A stretch of DNA of 64,000 nt from Anseranas semipalmata (GCA_013399115.1 VXAA01002213.1:248081-312080); one strand, 5' to 3'. Shown: positions 36,980-49,221, counted from the first letter of the stretch. Program-made: numbers and translations. The notes: generated by a model from the letters alone, not told the origin.

Positions 36980-37380
36980 ATGTAGACAGGCAGGAGGAAG
37001 GAAGAGGAGGTGCAGGCTGCATGCGGTGCCTGGGACATGAATGCAGGGGGAACACAGCAGCGAGTGCAAGAGGCAGGGTGTTGGGTGCTGAGACAGTGCC
37101 ACAAATGGGGAGAGGGACAGAAACAGAGTAGGGGAGCGTGGAGCATGTGCGAGCTGAGGGCAAGGGAGTGTGCATAGGCAGTGCCCTCAGTGAGTGAAAA
37201 TGGAGTCCCTGCAAGTGAGGAGGAATAGGTGTGTGATGGCAAGCAAGTGCATTGCCAGATTCCCGGGGCTGTGCGGGTGTGAGATGGCAAGTGGTGCAGG
37301 TGATGCTCATGTGAGAGGTGGCACAACCATGGTGCCAGGGGAAGGGAGCATGAAAAAATCATTGCATGAGCAGAAGCCAA
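36980..37380. repeat. Degenerate purine-rich, GTG-rich low-order repeat
   Basis: The + strand is strongly enriched in G and A with recurrent GTG, GAG and GCAAG words. A longer unit, GTGTG(T)GATGGCAAG, occurs at about 37228-37250 and 37275-37297 with 14 of 15 bases kept. The asymmetry explains the longest open frame in the window, 180 codons on the minus strand (36838-37380), rich in Ser, His and Cys with no domain. I read it as a decayed minisatellite. Confidence 0.4.
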
Positions 37381-38357
37381 GAGGAAGTTCTGCCTTTGTC
37401 ATTCTTCTCTTTTATCAGGCCCTGGGTGCAGGGTAGAGGCCTCAGTCCCTCATAAGCTGCATTGCTTTACCCCTGTCTTGCTTTCCATCCTCTGGGTGTG
37501 CATGTTTGTCTCTGGTACTGTGGAAAGCTCTTGCAGTTGGTATGCTTGCCTGGGTATTTTTAGCAGGTGCTTTGCATTAAAATCCTGCTGGCTTTAATGC
37601 TGCTGGGTAGACTTGGTATAATTTACCTTTGGTTTAACAAGAAATAGGAGCTGACTCAGGGATTAAGGCGTGTCAAGTCAACACAAATAAAAAATAAAGC
37701 AGGGGAGGATTAGTCAGATGAATGCAACACAAGAGCTGAGTGTTAATTGTGAGAATGGTGCAGGGAAAGAGGAAATGAAACCTTCTTTATTCCTCTGCCC
37801 CTGAAGACACAACTTGTGTCTCGGGGTCAGCACTGGTGATGCATCCTTTTGGTATGTGTCTCTGTAGTTTGCAGAGATTGCAGCCCTTCCTGCAGAGCTC
37901 GTTTATTGCTCAGGTTTTTGCGTTGCATCTCTTAGGTCAAGAAGTTCCTGCTTTGGTTCCTAGATGGCAGGCAAGGTGGCAGTCCTCCACTGCATCTCAT
38001 GGTGTGCAGCTGCTGTGCAGTGTGGATGTGAGCAGCTGCTGGCTGCTGACAGAGTGCACTGGGTGAGGTTTTACTTGACATGGGTTTCCTTCTTGAGCAG
38101 CAGGATTGCCCTTACAGGCTCCAAACAACTTAGCCATGCTCAGAAAAAAATTTAGTGCTGCAGAGACTCCTCCTCCATGCAAACCTGTCCTGGGAGGGAG
38201 GATGCTGTTGAACAAACATAGATCCTCTTTAAATATAGGTTCCTGTCACTTTAGTGAGAGGCAAGTATTGATGGCTATGAGGCAATAGTGATGTGATAGC
38301 ACTGCAAAAATCTACAGGGGAAAGAACGGGGATGGGCTTTCCTGGCTAATCTCTACT

Positions 38358-38404
38358 CCCCCCCCCCNATCCCCCCCCCCCCCCCCCCCCCCTTTTTTTT
38401 TTTT
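38358..38404. repeat. Poly-C/poly-T tract with assembly gap
   Basis: Ten C, one N (38368), AT, more than 20 C, then about 13 T. The sequence here is unreliable. Confidence 0.85.
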
Positions 38405-39656
38405 TGAGAAGTAAAAGACCCTGAGGGTTTCAACATGTGAACAAATTGTAAATCTTCTGTCTTTCCTGATGGTGAAGTGGGTTATTCTGTTTAAACTGTT
38501 GGGGTTCATGCTTTTGCTATATAGTAAAGGCTCACTGCTTTATCTTTCAATGAGTGTATGGTAAAGCTATCTTGTATTATTATCTCCTGTTTAGCACAGA
38601 ATCCGTATGTGTATATGGAAAGCTGGAGGAAAGCCACTATCAGACCCTTTAGGCTTTCCCGTTGCCCTGTTCATATCCCATGTTTTCTGGCCAGTGTCAG
38701 GCTTTGGACAGAAGATAACAAGTAAAGATGGTTCAGTGCATTTTATCCTTTTTGCTCCTGTTTTACCTGTGCCCTGCCCTTGTCAGGAGTAAACAGCTAT
38801 AACAGACCTTGAAACAATAAATTTCATAGCCTCAGGTTATGAATTCTCATGAATTATTGTCCTCATTGAAAATCTCTTTATATTTCCTTTCAATTCTTTT
38901 TCTACTGACAAGAAGATGCGAGAATTAATTTAGAAGGAGATGAGTGGTTGTATGTGCACATGGACATGTACATGTTCTCTCAAGGTAGTGCAAAAATTGT
39001 GATTAGCTGTTTAGATTAGCTATGCCTCAAATTCCTAATCAAAATTAGATGTTTGCAGTGCTAGTCACAGCATTTCCACATAAAAAAAGCAAAACACTGC
39101 TCCTGCCACTGTTAACTGGCAGAAACCTCTGATAAAGAGAGCAGAGGAAGGAAAGGATGATGGGCTGAGGGTTGCAAAATGCATTACAGTCAGCACAGGA
39201 CAATTGGGTTGGATGTTGTAGCCCTTCATTGTGGGTGTTGTGTTGCAGACCAGGAGTGGTATTCCTTCATGCTGCTTATGTGGAGTCCTAGCAAGCACCA
39301 GGGTGGAGATGAAGAAAGATGTAATTGCCAGACTTTTGAGCTGTATTCTGTGAATACCAAAGCATGAGATACTGTGCACCAGCTCATATGATGGAACTGT
39401 AGGCTGGACTTGTGCGACTATGGTACAGGACCAGATAGGTCCTGAAGTGCCATCACAGGGTTAAGGACAACTGGCATCCTGTCTATTCATTTAATTCCTC
39501 TCCTGGGTTAAATCCAACCCTGCTGCTTGGAACCATCTCCTCTGGTAGTATACATGAGCCTCAGGGAAGGCATTGCTAAGATGCCTTCAGAGACCATGTT
39601 TTTATAAAATTCATTTTCTGTAAGAAAAGCAAAGAAAAAGTAGAAGCATTTGAACA

Positions 39657-39666
39657 CCCCCCCCCN
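39657..39666. repeat. Poly-C run ending at a single-base gap
   Basis: Nine C then N. Confidence 0.8.
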
Positions 39667-41334
39667 TTCACTGTAAATGTCATAGAAAGAAAGGATCTCT
39701 CTGATATTTCAAGGAGCAGCAAAGTCTGTGATGACATGCTGGTATCAAGATTTGCATATTTATTATAGATAAGCTGTCAAAATGTATGTTGTCAATTTCA
39801 CCTTATACTCAGAATTTAATGATGCACATAAAGGACAGAAAATCTTTAATATTAATATTAATATGATTTTAGATTTTAAGACTTCATTGTGGATATCAAT
39901 CACCTAACCCTTAAGGACATGTCACTCAAGTTGATATAGTTTATAGAAAATTAATGTAATCCATTCTGTATGATCTATTGCACAATTGGGGGGCTCAGGA
40001 GGTGGGGGGGGTGTAGGCAGAGAGCTGGCTGTTGTTAGTTTGCCATGCTTCCTTAGATACATTAAGTTCCTTGAGTACATTAACTCTTGGTGACCTGGGG
40101 CATGTTTGTCTTTCCTGTAACTATTTAGGCATTGTACAAATTCCAACCTGAAGGAGTGTTTCCCATTTTGGTGGTGGCCCTGGGTTGTGTCAGTGCTTGC
40201 ATGAGCAGATTGTGTTTTATCTTCCACTTGGTACTGAATAGCTTTAAAGGGGATTGGCATTACAGCTTCCAAGTGTCTGAAGGGAAAGAGCATTCAGGAG
40301 AGTAGCTGAGTAGTGTAAGCACCTCCTGTGACTGATTGTGACTGGAGGTAGCTGCAGGATTGTGGCCTGGAAAAAATAGGGCTGAAGCTGAGAATTTTCT
40401 TAAATTCAACTGTTACTAAATTAAGGAAAAGTCACTAGTGCTTGCAGGAAAGCTTTAAAAAAGTTACAGGGCTTGCCTTTTTTCATCTCTTCCTAATCTT
40501 GCAGAAGGCCCATTCATTCAAAGCATCATCAAATTGACCTAGTGTCTATGAAAAGGAGGTGTAAGAAGTTGCCAGATGGTATCCAGAGAACAAAAAATCA
40601 AGTTTAGGTCTCTTAGTAGGATGTGGGGTATTTCTTGTTGCAGCCCATTACCTTTTGCAGTTCATGACAGCAGTTGCAGTGGATATTGCATATAAAAACA
40701 GAACTTGAACTAGGTTCAACTATCAGTTTTCCTTTGAGCAGGGAGATGGGACGAGGTTGTCGCCATCACTCCCTTGCAACTCTCCTACAACTGTGGTTAA
40801 ACAGGTGTAGGACCTGTTCCAAGCTCTGTCACAGGGTAGAAGTTAAATGCCCTAACAATGTCTTTCCTCCTGGTGTACTGCTGGATTACAGCTCTGCCCT
40901 CTCGCCCCTTTGCTGGCCTTGTGTTCAGACTAACTGTGGTAGGACATGGCTATCTTTCAGAGAACTGTGTAGTACTCTACCCATTTCTTCTCCCCCATCC
41001 CTAACACAGTGTAGTTTGACTTCCTCCTGAGTGACTCCACCAGAGCACACCTTGCACAGGTGGAGCTCACACTCTCCTCCACCCAGGAGCACAGGCTGCA
41101 GACTTCCAGCCCTGAACAGTGCCTTCCCTGAAAGGAAGCTGTGTGGCCACTGCCACTTGTTCCAGGCTGGCCTGGCTAGGGAGATAGTTCCTGGCTGCTG
41201 CAGAGTGCAGCCATCTCCTGGTCTTGACCACCGTGCTCCCAACAATCTCAGAGCACTGTCTGGAAGACCCTGCTAATTCCCTGAGGACCTCAAGCTGCTG
41301 GGTAGGGTTGGACAACCTACAGCTGGCTGAGGTA

Positions 41335-41491
41335 CCCTCCGGACCGCAGCCTGACTGCCAGGGCGCGGACAAGATGGCCGCCGCCCTTCCCTGGCACGTC
41401 CCCGTGTGCGCGCTCTGGTGGCGGCCCTCCGGAAGGGCCGGCGTCCCGCAGTCGGCCTGGCCGCGCACTCGGCTCGGGCCTCTCTCGCCTG
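41335..41491. promoter_or_regulatory. CpG-island-like candidate promoter with YY1 and CTCF-like motifs
   Basis: In about 157 bases I count roughly 21 CpG dinucleotides at about 75% GC, close to the number expected without CpG depletion and far above the flanks. ACAAGATGGCCGCC (41369-41382) fits the YY1 motif, which in vertebrate promoters often lies just downstream of the start site and carries an ATG. Here that ATG (41374) opens a 52-codon plus-strand frame beginning MAAALPW and ending at 41532. CCACCAGAGCGCGC on the minus strand (41408-41421) is CTCF-like. There is no TATA box. The island is short, so a decayed or lncRNA promoter is possible. Direction of transcription is not certain. Confidence 0.4.
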
Positions 41492-44400
41492 CCTTTTTTT
41501 TTTTGGTTCAGTCTCTACTTGGGGTGAAGTAACTCGGACAGCAAGTGTCTCTGGGACTCTAGGAAGCAAAGCTGGATGACGCCCACCTTCTACATTACCC
41601 GTGTGAGCTGTAAGCTCTCCGAGGGACCCTTCCCAAACTCGGGGAGGGCCCTGAGCTCTGGCACCGCGATGGGACGGGGGACAAGGAACAGCCAGCCCCC
41701 ACCCCGGTGCTCCTGCCAGCAGAGGAGTGATGTTCAGGCACAGAGTGAAGATGGCACAGAGCTTTCCTCTTTCCCCATCATAATACCTACAGCAGACAGG
41801 TAGGGGAGCTCTTATATTCAGCATGCGAAAGTACTAGAAAACTCTGGCTATATGAAGACTGGATCGATGTGGTTAGTTATTGCTGGAGTTTATACACAAA
41901 CATACTCTTATCTCTGAGAAAGACAGCCTGCACAGGTTCAATAAATCAAAATAAAAAAGGCAGGAATAAGGGGGGGGAGGGGTGAGGATGGCCTAAAAAA
42001 AAAAATGGTGGCAGTCCTTTAAAAACACCTTCCTTTCATCATGGCTTTTAATGGAGCTGAGTTTCCACTGATCTCGTGTTAGCAGCATGGCTTCTGTCTG
42101 ATATTGGGCTGGGAGTGGAGGGGTTGTGTTGCATCTTGTTTGTGTGAGTTGATAGATGAGCATCCCGAGCACGTCTCCTCCTTTTAAATAGTACCAAAGC
42201 TTTAGTAGTACAGCCTTCTCTGCACACTGGCAAAATGCTGAACTGGGAGATCTTCCCAACATGCTCATGCCTCTAGAGCAACTGTGAAAACAATAAATTC
42301 CACATTCTGTCTCATTTTGACTGCTGTTTACCTCTTCTTTTTTCCTCTCCCCTCCCTACCTCTTTTCTCCTGCTTTTGCATATTTAGGCCACTTACTCAT
42401 CTGTGTCACTCATCTATTTCCTGTAGGCCTCCTGCATGGTAGTATAAGCAATGAAATAACATAATCAGCAAAACACGTGTGCTCTTTCTTGCCTTGTGCA
42501 TTTTCTCCTAGTTGTATCTGTTTATCTCCTTGTCTCCAATATCTGCTTTTATCTATTAGTATGTCGTCTTTCCCATGTTTTATCCGTTAATACCTCTTGT
42601 TCAGCTGAGGATAAACTCAGTAATAATTGCACTATAAAATGAAGAGTACACTACATGTCTCTTATTGCTCAGGGGTCTGTTAATTGGAATTTATAAAGTT
42701 CAATAAACAGTAATCCAATAAGACCTAAACTCTTATTCATTTATCTTAGAGGTAATATCCAGGCTGCCAGCAGCAAGCTGGAAGTGGCTGAGCCACAAGC
42801 CTTGGTCGCACATGCAGAGTGGATTTGTGTTTTTACCTCTCTGTAGTAGGTATGTGCACCCTTGAGTCTCCCAGCAGCCATGTCAGGCTCCATGGTGGAG
42901 CCTGATGGTGGGAGATATTTTTCTGTCTGGGAGGCTTTGAAGCAATGTGGTAGTAAGTAACTCGTGTAAAGTGGGAGATGCTGGTTTTCCCTGGTGTATG
43001 GGCCTGGCTAGCAAATCCATGTGGAGCTACTCAGTCCTGTGACTACCGGCATTCTCCCTTTTTTCTCTTGGACATTGCTAACTTAGCTATTTAAAATGCT
43101 ATTTTTTCCAACCTCTGGATTCTGCCTTCTTGAATGTTATCTATCTACTAGTCATATCTGTTCCCCTCCTTCACTCTTACCTAAGGCACTGTTTATGAAT
43201 GACACTGGGCATTACTGGTTGGTTTTCAAGTCAGCCTACATTTTAGTGGAGAGTCAGGACATCAAGCAGCTCTGATAGTTTCTTTGATATTGTGCTGTGA
43301 ATTCTGCACATACAAATAGGTCACCTGCAGTCCACTGTGGTTCCAGCCAGTGCAGGAGTACAGAAGTCACTGATAACGTACTGGTCCTAAAGCTGCTGGG
43401 GAGCACAATGCAGATGTGGGGTGAGATAGGATTATGTTTAAGTGCCTATTGTTGACTAACATGGGGCAGATTGAATAGCCCTCCATTTTCATAGCAAACA
43501 ATTAAGTGTTATGTAATACAATCCCTGTGGATGTTGTACCAAATATATCTTGGTGATAATGCAATTTAAATGGCAATGTATTGACTGGACAGGATAAACA
43601 GATAACATGATACCTGATTATTGGATCAGTGTATCAGTTTGGGAGCAAAAAGCAGTAGGACTTGAAAGCGTTGTGCAGGGGATGCTGGGAATTGTAGGCA
43701 ATTCACAGGAGGTGTCTGGCTGATTTGCTGCAAGAGTTTTGAAGAGTGGTAAGACTGCTAGCTGAAAAACAGCAGAAAAAAACAATTTGCCAGACAACCT
43801 TTCCTGAAAGTCTTCTGTTTTTCCCCATAATAATTTTGGTCTTTCAAGTTAGATCCAGATAAACATGTTGTCTGGAAAACCCCTTTCAAAAAAGCATTTC
43901 AATATATCAGCGTTTCCCCAGAAACCCCAGAGAAACCTTTCCAGAATGCAGCAGTGTCTTTTCTCCTGGTAAGTGGTTGCTGTAGGGCTGATAGAGGATG
44001 CCTGGACTAGGGGTTACATGGACGAGATGAGGGTTGGGAGTCTTGTTTCCCAGCTCTTCTGCAACTTCAAGCAAGACATTGTCAGCCCCTCACTAGAAAA
44101 ATGAGGCTAATGCTGGTGGCTTCCATTATTGGAAGTGCCCCTGGTGCTTCCACAGTAGTGGGTTACCTGGATGCTCAAAAAATAGTTTGTCCTGTCGCAT
44201 TTCCACCTCTGCTTCTGGAGGCTGGAGTTCTCCTAGACATGCCTACTTGTACCTTGAGGTGGGTTAATAGCATCCTTTGAAGATTCTGAAGCAGTAATAC
44301 TATGGCAGTGGTTTCTACAGCATTACCTCTGCACCGAGGAACTCACTGTGCTTTTTATTTGTACTTGCTTTGAAATGGGTCTTATTTACTCTTAGTTATT

Positions 44401-45019
44401 TTCCCTAACCTAAGCTTATCTCCCTTGACATGCTCACCTTAGTTTGACTCCTAGGGTAGTTACTCATGACATGCTGACTGAAGATGACGGAGATGTTAGG
44501 TGGTTCTTGAGTCCTGATCTCAGAAGGGACAGATGAGGTACTCAGAGGAATAGGGTGATCCACCAATGGAAAGGGGCGTGTTTTTTTCTTTTTATAAGGA
44601 ATGCCTAAAACTAGGATCCACTTTGCCTGGAAATTAGATGAGTGATGGGAGACTGATCATGGTCTGTAAGATCCAAAGTGCTGTGAAGGAGAGCAGGGAA
44701 TGATCATCGCTGCTCCCTTGTAACTTCATTTAATGCCCTTTTCTTGTTGCAATATTAGATGAATGGCCAAAAAGCAATGGTAGCTCTTCATGAGGTGGGT
44801 AGTAAAAGCACACAGCTCTCTGCTGCAGCATGGTGGGGTTGGCAGAAGCTCTACAACTCAGTGACTGGGCAAATAATCGGACAAACTCCAAGGAGTTTTA
44901 GTTCAAGGTTGCTACCTTGGGGTCAGCAAGTCTTTTGAGATGCAGATAGCTAGAGGTCAAGAGTGTACTAGGGAGACAATACATATTTGTCCTGTTCTTG
45001 TGCTTTTTCACTTAATAGT
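41492..45019. other. Gene-free DNA downstream of the CpG-rich segment
   Basis: A good 5' splice-site sequence, CAG|GTAGGG, lies at about 41798-41806 on the + strand and could end a non-coding first exon. A diverged tRNA-SINE remnant ('CCCAGCTCTTCTGCAACTTC', 'AAAAATGAGGCTAATG') lies at about 44035-44115. No coding exon is supported. Confidence 0.4.
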
Positions 45020-45095
45020 CATTACTGACCACTGCCAGAGACGGGATACTGGGATAAATGGTCGCTGGGCCTGACCCAGCAGGCTGTGGTTATAA
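45020..45095 (+). repeat. CR1-like LINE 3' fragment
   Basis: 'CTGACCACTGCCAGAGACGG', 'GATACTGGGATAAATGGTCG' and 'GGGCCTGACCCAGCAGGCTG' follow the order of a well-known sauropsid CR1 3' untranslated tail ('..GAGACAGGATACTGGGCTAGATGGACC..GGTCTGACCCAG..'). Only the tail remains; there is no reverse-transcriptase sequence. Confidence 0.55.
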
Positions 45096-46293
45096 ACAGC
45101 CCTCCTGAGACCCCTCTCTCTGCATTCACTAGCTGCATAAATAACTTTGGGCCATCACATGCTGTTCTGAGAGCCTCAGCCATGCGTCTAAAGTGAAGTG
45201 GGATGAAGCTCTGTCTCTGGGTCTGTGCTAGGCAGGTAAAAACCAAAAATGTAATGGTGAATGGCAAATGCTCTCCAAAACCCTGCAGTGATGTTGGGCA
45301 AGGCAGTATATTAGGTGCTCTTTTTTCTTTGGCTGCTATTGTAAATGGAAGACTATTTACTGAAGAGAACTGGACCTAACTGAATATATCCTTAGTTTAT
45401 CACAGTGTGACAACTGTAGCAATATCTTCAGCCCTTTCATACTTCAGTGTTGTAACAGCTTAATATTAGGTGTTAGAACAACATATGTCCCTGATCTAAG
45501 AGTATTCACTTTTTTAGAGCTGTGGAAAAAATGAAGGTTCTGTGGTGAGGAGAGAAAAGGGAACTCAATGTGAGCAACTTTAGTACAGAAATGGACAAAA
45601 TCTTACCCTTGATTCAAAGCTTCAAAGGAGCGAAGTGAAGGCTCGTTATGACCTGTTCTGTCAAATGAAGCACAGCAGTTGTTCAGAGGTAATACCCCTA
45701 TATATTATCATACTTTAAAACAGGCAATGTCATAAACTTTTTGAAGCACTTAACATACTACAGGAGCTGTGCGGGCTGGTGAAGTCACTAGTTAACAACT
45801 CTAAATCATGTAGAGCTGCCAGTGCTGTATTCTTTTCTGATGCGTTCAAGGTGACCTGCCATTCTTGCTATACATGGTATTTTTTTCTTTTAAGTAGGGA
45901 AATGCATCTACTCTGGCGTGGTGCATAATGGCTTTTTAACCATCTTGGGGCAGTGTTCCTCAGCTAGTAGTGAAGGACATGCAGCCTGACCAGAAAATGA
46001 ATGTGTTGTTGACCATCACCAAAGCACTGATGTCTCTCTTGTTTTAGTAATATGGGGATGCGGGGTGGTTTTGCTGGTTTCTTTAAAACTGTGAAGTATT
46101 GGTTCAACCCGAAGATGGGCCCATGGTACCTTCCCAGGGAGTCTTTACAGCCAGAGCAACAGGGTGGATGCTCCTCTTGCAAGAAGGGTTTGAAATGGCA
46201 GGAGCAATGCTGGCCCCTGTGGGCTTTACTTTTTTTTCTCAAAGATGATATTTCCAGGAATAGAGATTGAGATTTCCCTATCTTACTTTTAAA
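45096..46293. other. Gene-free unique DNA
   Basis: Nothing is supported. A 72-codon frame at 46052-46270 follows an acceptor-like TCTCTTGTTTTAG but runs into a T homopolymer and lacks a donor. Confidence 0.4.
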
Positions 46294-46434
46294 TAGGTGC
46301 CTAAAGTTAGACTTTCAAGGCTATATATAGGCACCTAAGTGTGTGGCCGAGCTTTCAGAGATGGCAAATACACAGCAGATCCCACTGAAATCAATGGGGG
46401 CATCTCTGTGCTCAGCAGTTCTGAAAAATCATGC
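46294..46434. repeat. Palindromic MITE-like element ('GGTGCCTAAAGTTAG' type)
   Basis: 'TAGGTGCCTAAAGTTAGAC', 'TATAGGCACCTAAGTGTGTGG', 'CCCACTGAAATCAATGGGGG' and 'GCTCAGCAGTTCTGAAAAAT' occur in the order of a common crocodilian/turtle repeat whose halves are inverted around the CCATTGAAGTCAATGG centre. This is the best preserved of the MITE-like copies in the window. Confidence 0.6.
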
Positions 46435-48950
46435 CACTCTTCTAGTGGGAGCATTGATTTCTAGATCCCATAATGTGTCGCGGTAAGGCATGCCAAGGCT
46501 GGTGTCGTACAGAGCAAAGTGTTTCAAACAGGAGCTCCTCTCCTGCTTGTTGTTCTCTAAGCACACTGGGTTGCACCAATCCATCCCCAAAGCTCCCTCC
46601 CTCTCCGAATTGCAGTCCTGCTTCACTGACCATGTCAAAGGTTCGCTTTGTTCCTTCAGAAGTCTCTTGCAGCCTGGTTAATGTCACTTAGTGTTTGGCC
46701 ACAGTGTTTGTTTTGAATCAGATTAATTAGGTTTTCCATGACTGGTGTTTTAAGAGCTTCATGATACAAGTGTTCTGAATATTGTCTCTGGATGTGTTCT
46801 TGGACAATCTTTAGAAATGCTTGTGGTGTGGTGTTTTGTTGCTAATTGCTGTGATTTGTTGAGGCGTAGGACAGCTGACTGATTTCACTGAGCTAGGGCA
46901 GGAGGGAAAATGGTAAATTTTATTCTGAGTGGGAAAACAAGTAGGAAACAAATTCATTGAAAGTTCTAATGAGATTTTCTTTTAACATAATTATTTTAAG
47001 ACAACTACACAAAAGGATCTCTTTGAAAACCAAGCACAATTTTTACTGTGTGAAGGTTTAGAGGTGATAAAAGACCTTACCAAAGAAACGCAGCTGCACT
47101 CTGCAGTTACATTAAGAGTGAGGGTTGCCTTTACAGGGAACTTGGTACACTTAAGCTGGGGTATCCAATACTTCATAATGCTATTGTCTTCCAAATGGGC
47201 TCTTAGTAAAACAAATTTGCAACAAGAACTCTTTTCCGAACAACATTTTTAAAGCTCCAATGACTTCTAAAACCATAGCTAAAGATTTAGATCATGACAG
47301 TCCTGTTGTCCTTTTTTAAGTTTAAATGACTCTGTAAAATGTCTCCTATTCCGTTGCCTGTTGAGAATGCATTCCCTCAAAGATCCTGTGTGTACTTAGT
47401 GACTTTTCCTTGCAGTGATCAGACTATCAAAACTGCCTGAATCTGAGGTTCATCTCCAAATAATGTGTTTATTGCCATGAAAGAGCAGGGATCTGCTTCC
47501 CTGACATGTTTTCTCCCTGTGGATCAATATTATCCTTAATATCTGAAAGTTGATGGCATCTGGCTGAAGGTTTGGGATATCATCTAGATTATAGTACAGA
47601 GAAATTGGCGGGAAAAGTGCTATTTATGGAGTAGTGGGATAGAATGAGGCTTTCTTCCAACTACTGAGGAAAGCAAACCTTGTATGTTCCAGCTGCTGAT
47701 AGTCAGAGATGATGTTCATAATATAATAGATATAGACATGGAGCTGGGTATCTGAAGTATCCAGAATTTCAATTTGGCAGGTTGCTGTGTATTAGTAGCT
47801 TTTTAATTTTGGTCATATTGTTGTCTGCTTGATGTATGTAAATTCGATAGCATGCATCTTTCTCACTCTGTGCTAGCTCAAGGCTGCTGCCAGTGTGGTC
47901 AGGGTGATACACTGCAACGGTGTTCTGGGATGGATGCTGTTGTGGAGTTGGTGCTTTTTTAGGCAGTCAGCAATTCCTGGGGTTCCTGGTATTGGCTTCT
48001 TGCCTCGGCTCTGTCTTTTTGACTGCTGAAATCCCAGCTTCGTCCAGAGACGTGGTCATACAGCAGCCATTGTCTGGGGAGTGCTTTGTTGAACAGCATT
48101 GCGTGAGCGCTGCTCCATTTTGAGCAAGCCTAAACTATTTTGTGGGTGAAAGACTTCTCTTTGGGAAGAAGAACAAAAAACATTTAATAATTAGGGACTT
48201 TCCCACCAGCCAGTACATGTCAAGAGAAGGAATGGAAAATGGGAATCTTGTCCTTTAGTTGAATGGTTTTTTTGTCACTGTATAAACAAGGTTATTCTAG
48301 CTTGCAAACTTACACTTTCAGCAAAAATACAACAGTGCTTCCTCTTCAAGCTCCCTCTAGTGTTATCAGGTACGTATCACATACACTGTCCACTGCTCAG
48401 GTAAGGGTTGTTACACTGGAACAACTGGTAAATGTCATCCGTGCTTTGTGGGGTTTTGTTTCTGGAAGAAATTCCAGTGGTATGATGTGTGAGTGTGCTG
48501 GGAATACGGTGCCAGCCCCCTTCCCTTGCCTTTTCTGCACACCTGCATGAAACTCACCCTACCCATACCCAGATAATCTGCAACTCAAATCTCTTTTGTG
48601 TATCTGGAACAAATTGTGCTGGCTGTTTGCCATGCAGTGAAATCACAGTTTTTCATTACACTCTCAGAAGCCTTAATTAGTGAATAAGGCAGCTGTATGC
48701 TCTCAAAAATACATCTATCAGTACAAACTGCTGCCTGATGGTCCAAAATAAAACATGCCAGAATTTCTCTTGTGCTTTCAGTTCTCTTGGAGCTCACGGG
48801 CAGGTAACAGGGGGAACGCGCAGGATTTTGTTACCTTCGTGATGTATGTTCATTACCAATAATGAAAAAAGACAAAATGGGTCTTTACATTGTCTGATTA
48901 GAATGATCTGTCTCTGTATTAAATTACACTTTTTTTTCTGTCTCCTTTAG
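46435..48950. other. Gene-free G/T-rich DNA
   Basis: No convincing exon. A 48-base segment at 48322-48369 is bounded by an acceptor-like CACTTTCAG and a strong donor-like CAG|GTACGT and stays open in one frame, but it is too short to support on its own. Confidence 0.35.
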
Positions 48951-49090
48951 TTATTCACCCACTACTTTGTAATTCCTGGTTTTGTCAGCCCTGCCTGTTC
49001 AGATGAAAAGTTTTCTGATCTTCACCCATTAGTTCCCCTGTGCTGTTTGCCAGCAGATTGAAAAAATATTGCTTGTCTTGATCTCTAAAG
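48951..49090 (+). other. Exon-like segment with strong splice signals, not open
   Basis: A long pyrimidine tract ending TGTCTCCTTTAG precedes 48951, and CTAAAG|GTAGTG follows 49090. Both match splice consensus well. Two frames have early stops and the third is open for 36 codons then stops at TGA before the donor, so a coding internal exon is unlikely. A non-coding transcript, a terminal exon, or coincidence are the remaining options. Confidence 0.2.
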
Positions 49091-49221
49091 GTAGTGAGGC
49101 TCTGGGGTGGTCTTTAACCTGTCTTAGGGAATTGGCCAAAATGTATTGTTTCCAATTAAAAAGAGAAAAAGTGCTGCTATGTTTCTGTAAATGGTTCTTG
49201 AGCTTTTTGTATCAATTTATG

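Larger units (their letters stand above)
37381..41334. other. Gene-free DNA with poly-C tracts and two single-base gaps
   Basis: Contains a poly-C tract with N (38358-38392, N at 38368) followed by a T run, and a second C run with N (39657-39666). An (ATT)n-like tract lies near 39850-39865. A 123-codon minus-strand frame at 39922-40293 shows no domain. Confidence 0.4.

Noticed and set aside
36838..37380. 180-codon minus-strand open frame, rich in Ser, His, Cys and Pro
   Set aside because: Explained by purine-biased low-order repeat on the other strand. No domain, no splice context.
41273..41824. 183-codon minus-strand open frame across the CpG-rich segment
   Set aside because: Arg/Pro/Ala/Gly-rich translation is what GC-rich DNA gives by chance; stop codons are rare at this composition. 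No domain is visible.
46052..46270. 72-codon frame after an acceptor-like TCTCTTGTTTTAG
   Set aside because: No donor, ends in a T homopolymer, and the translation has no domain-like pattern.
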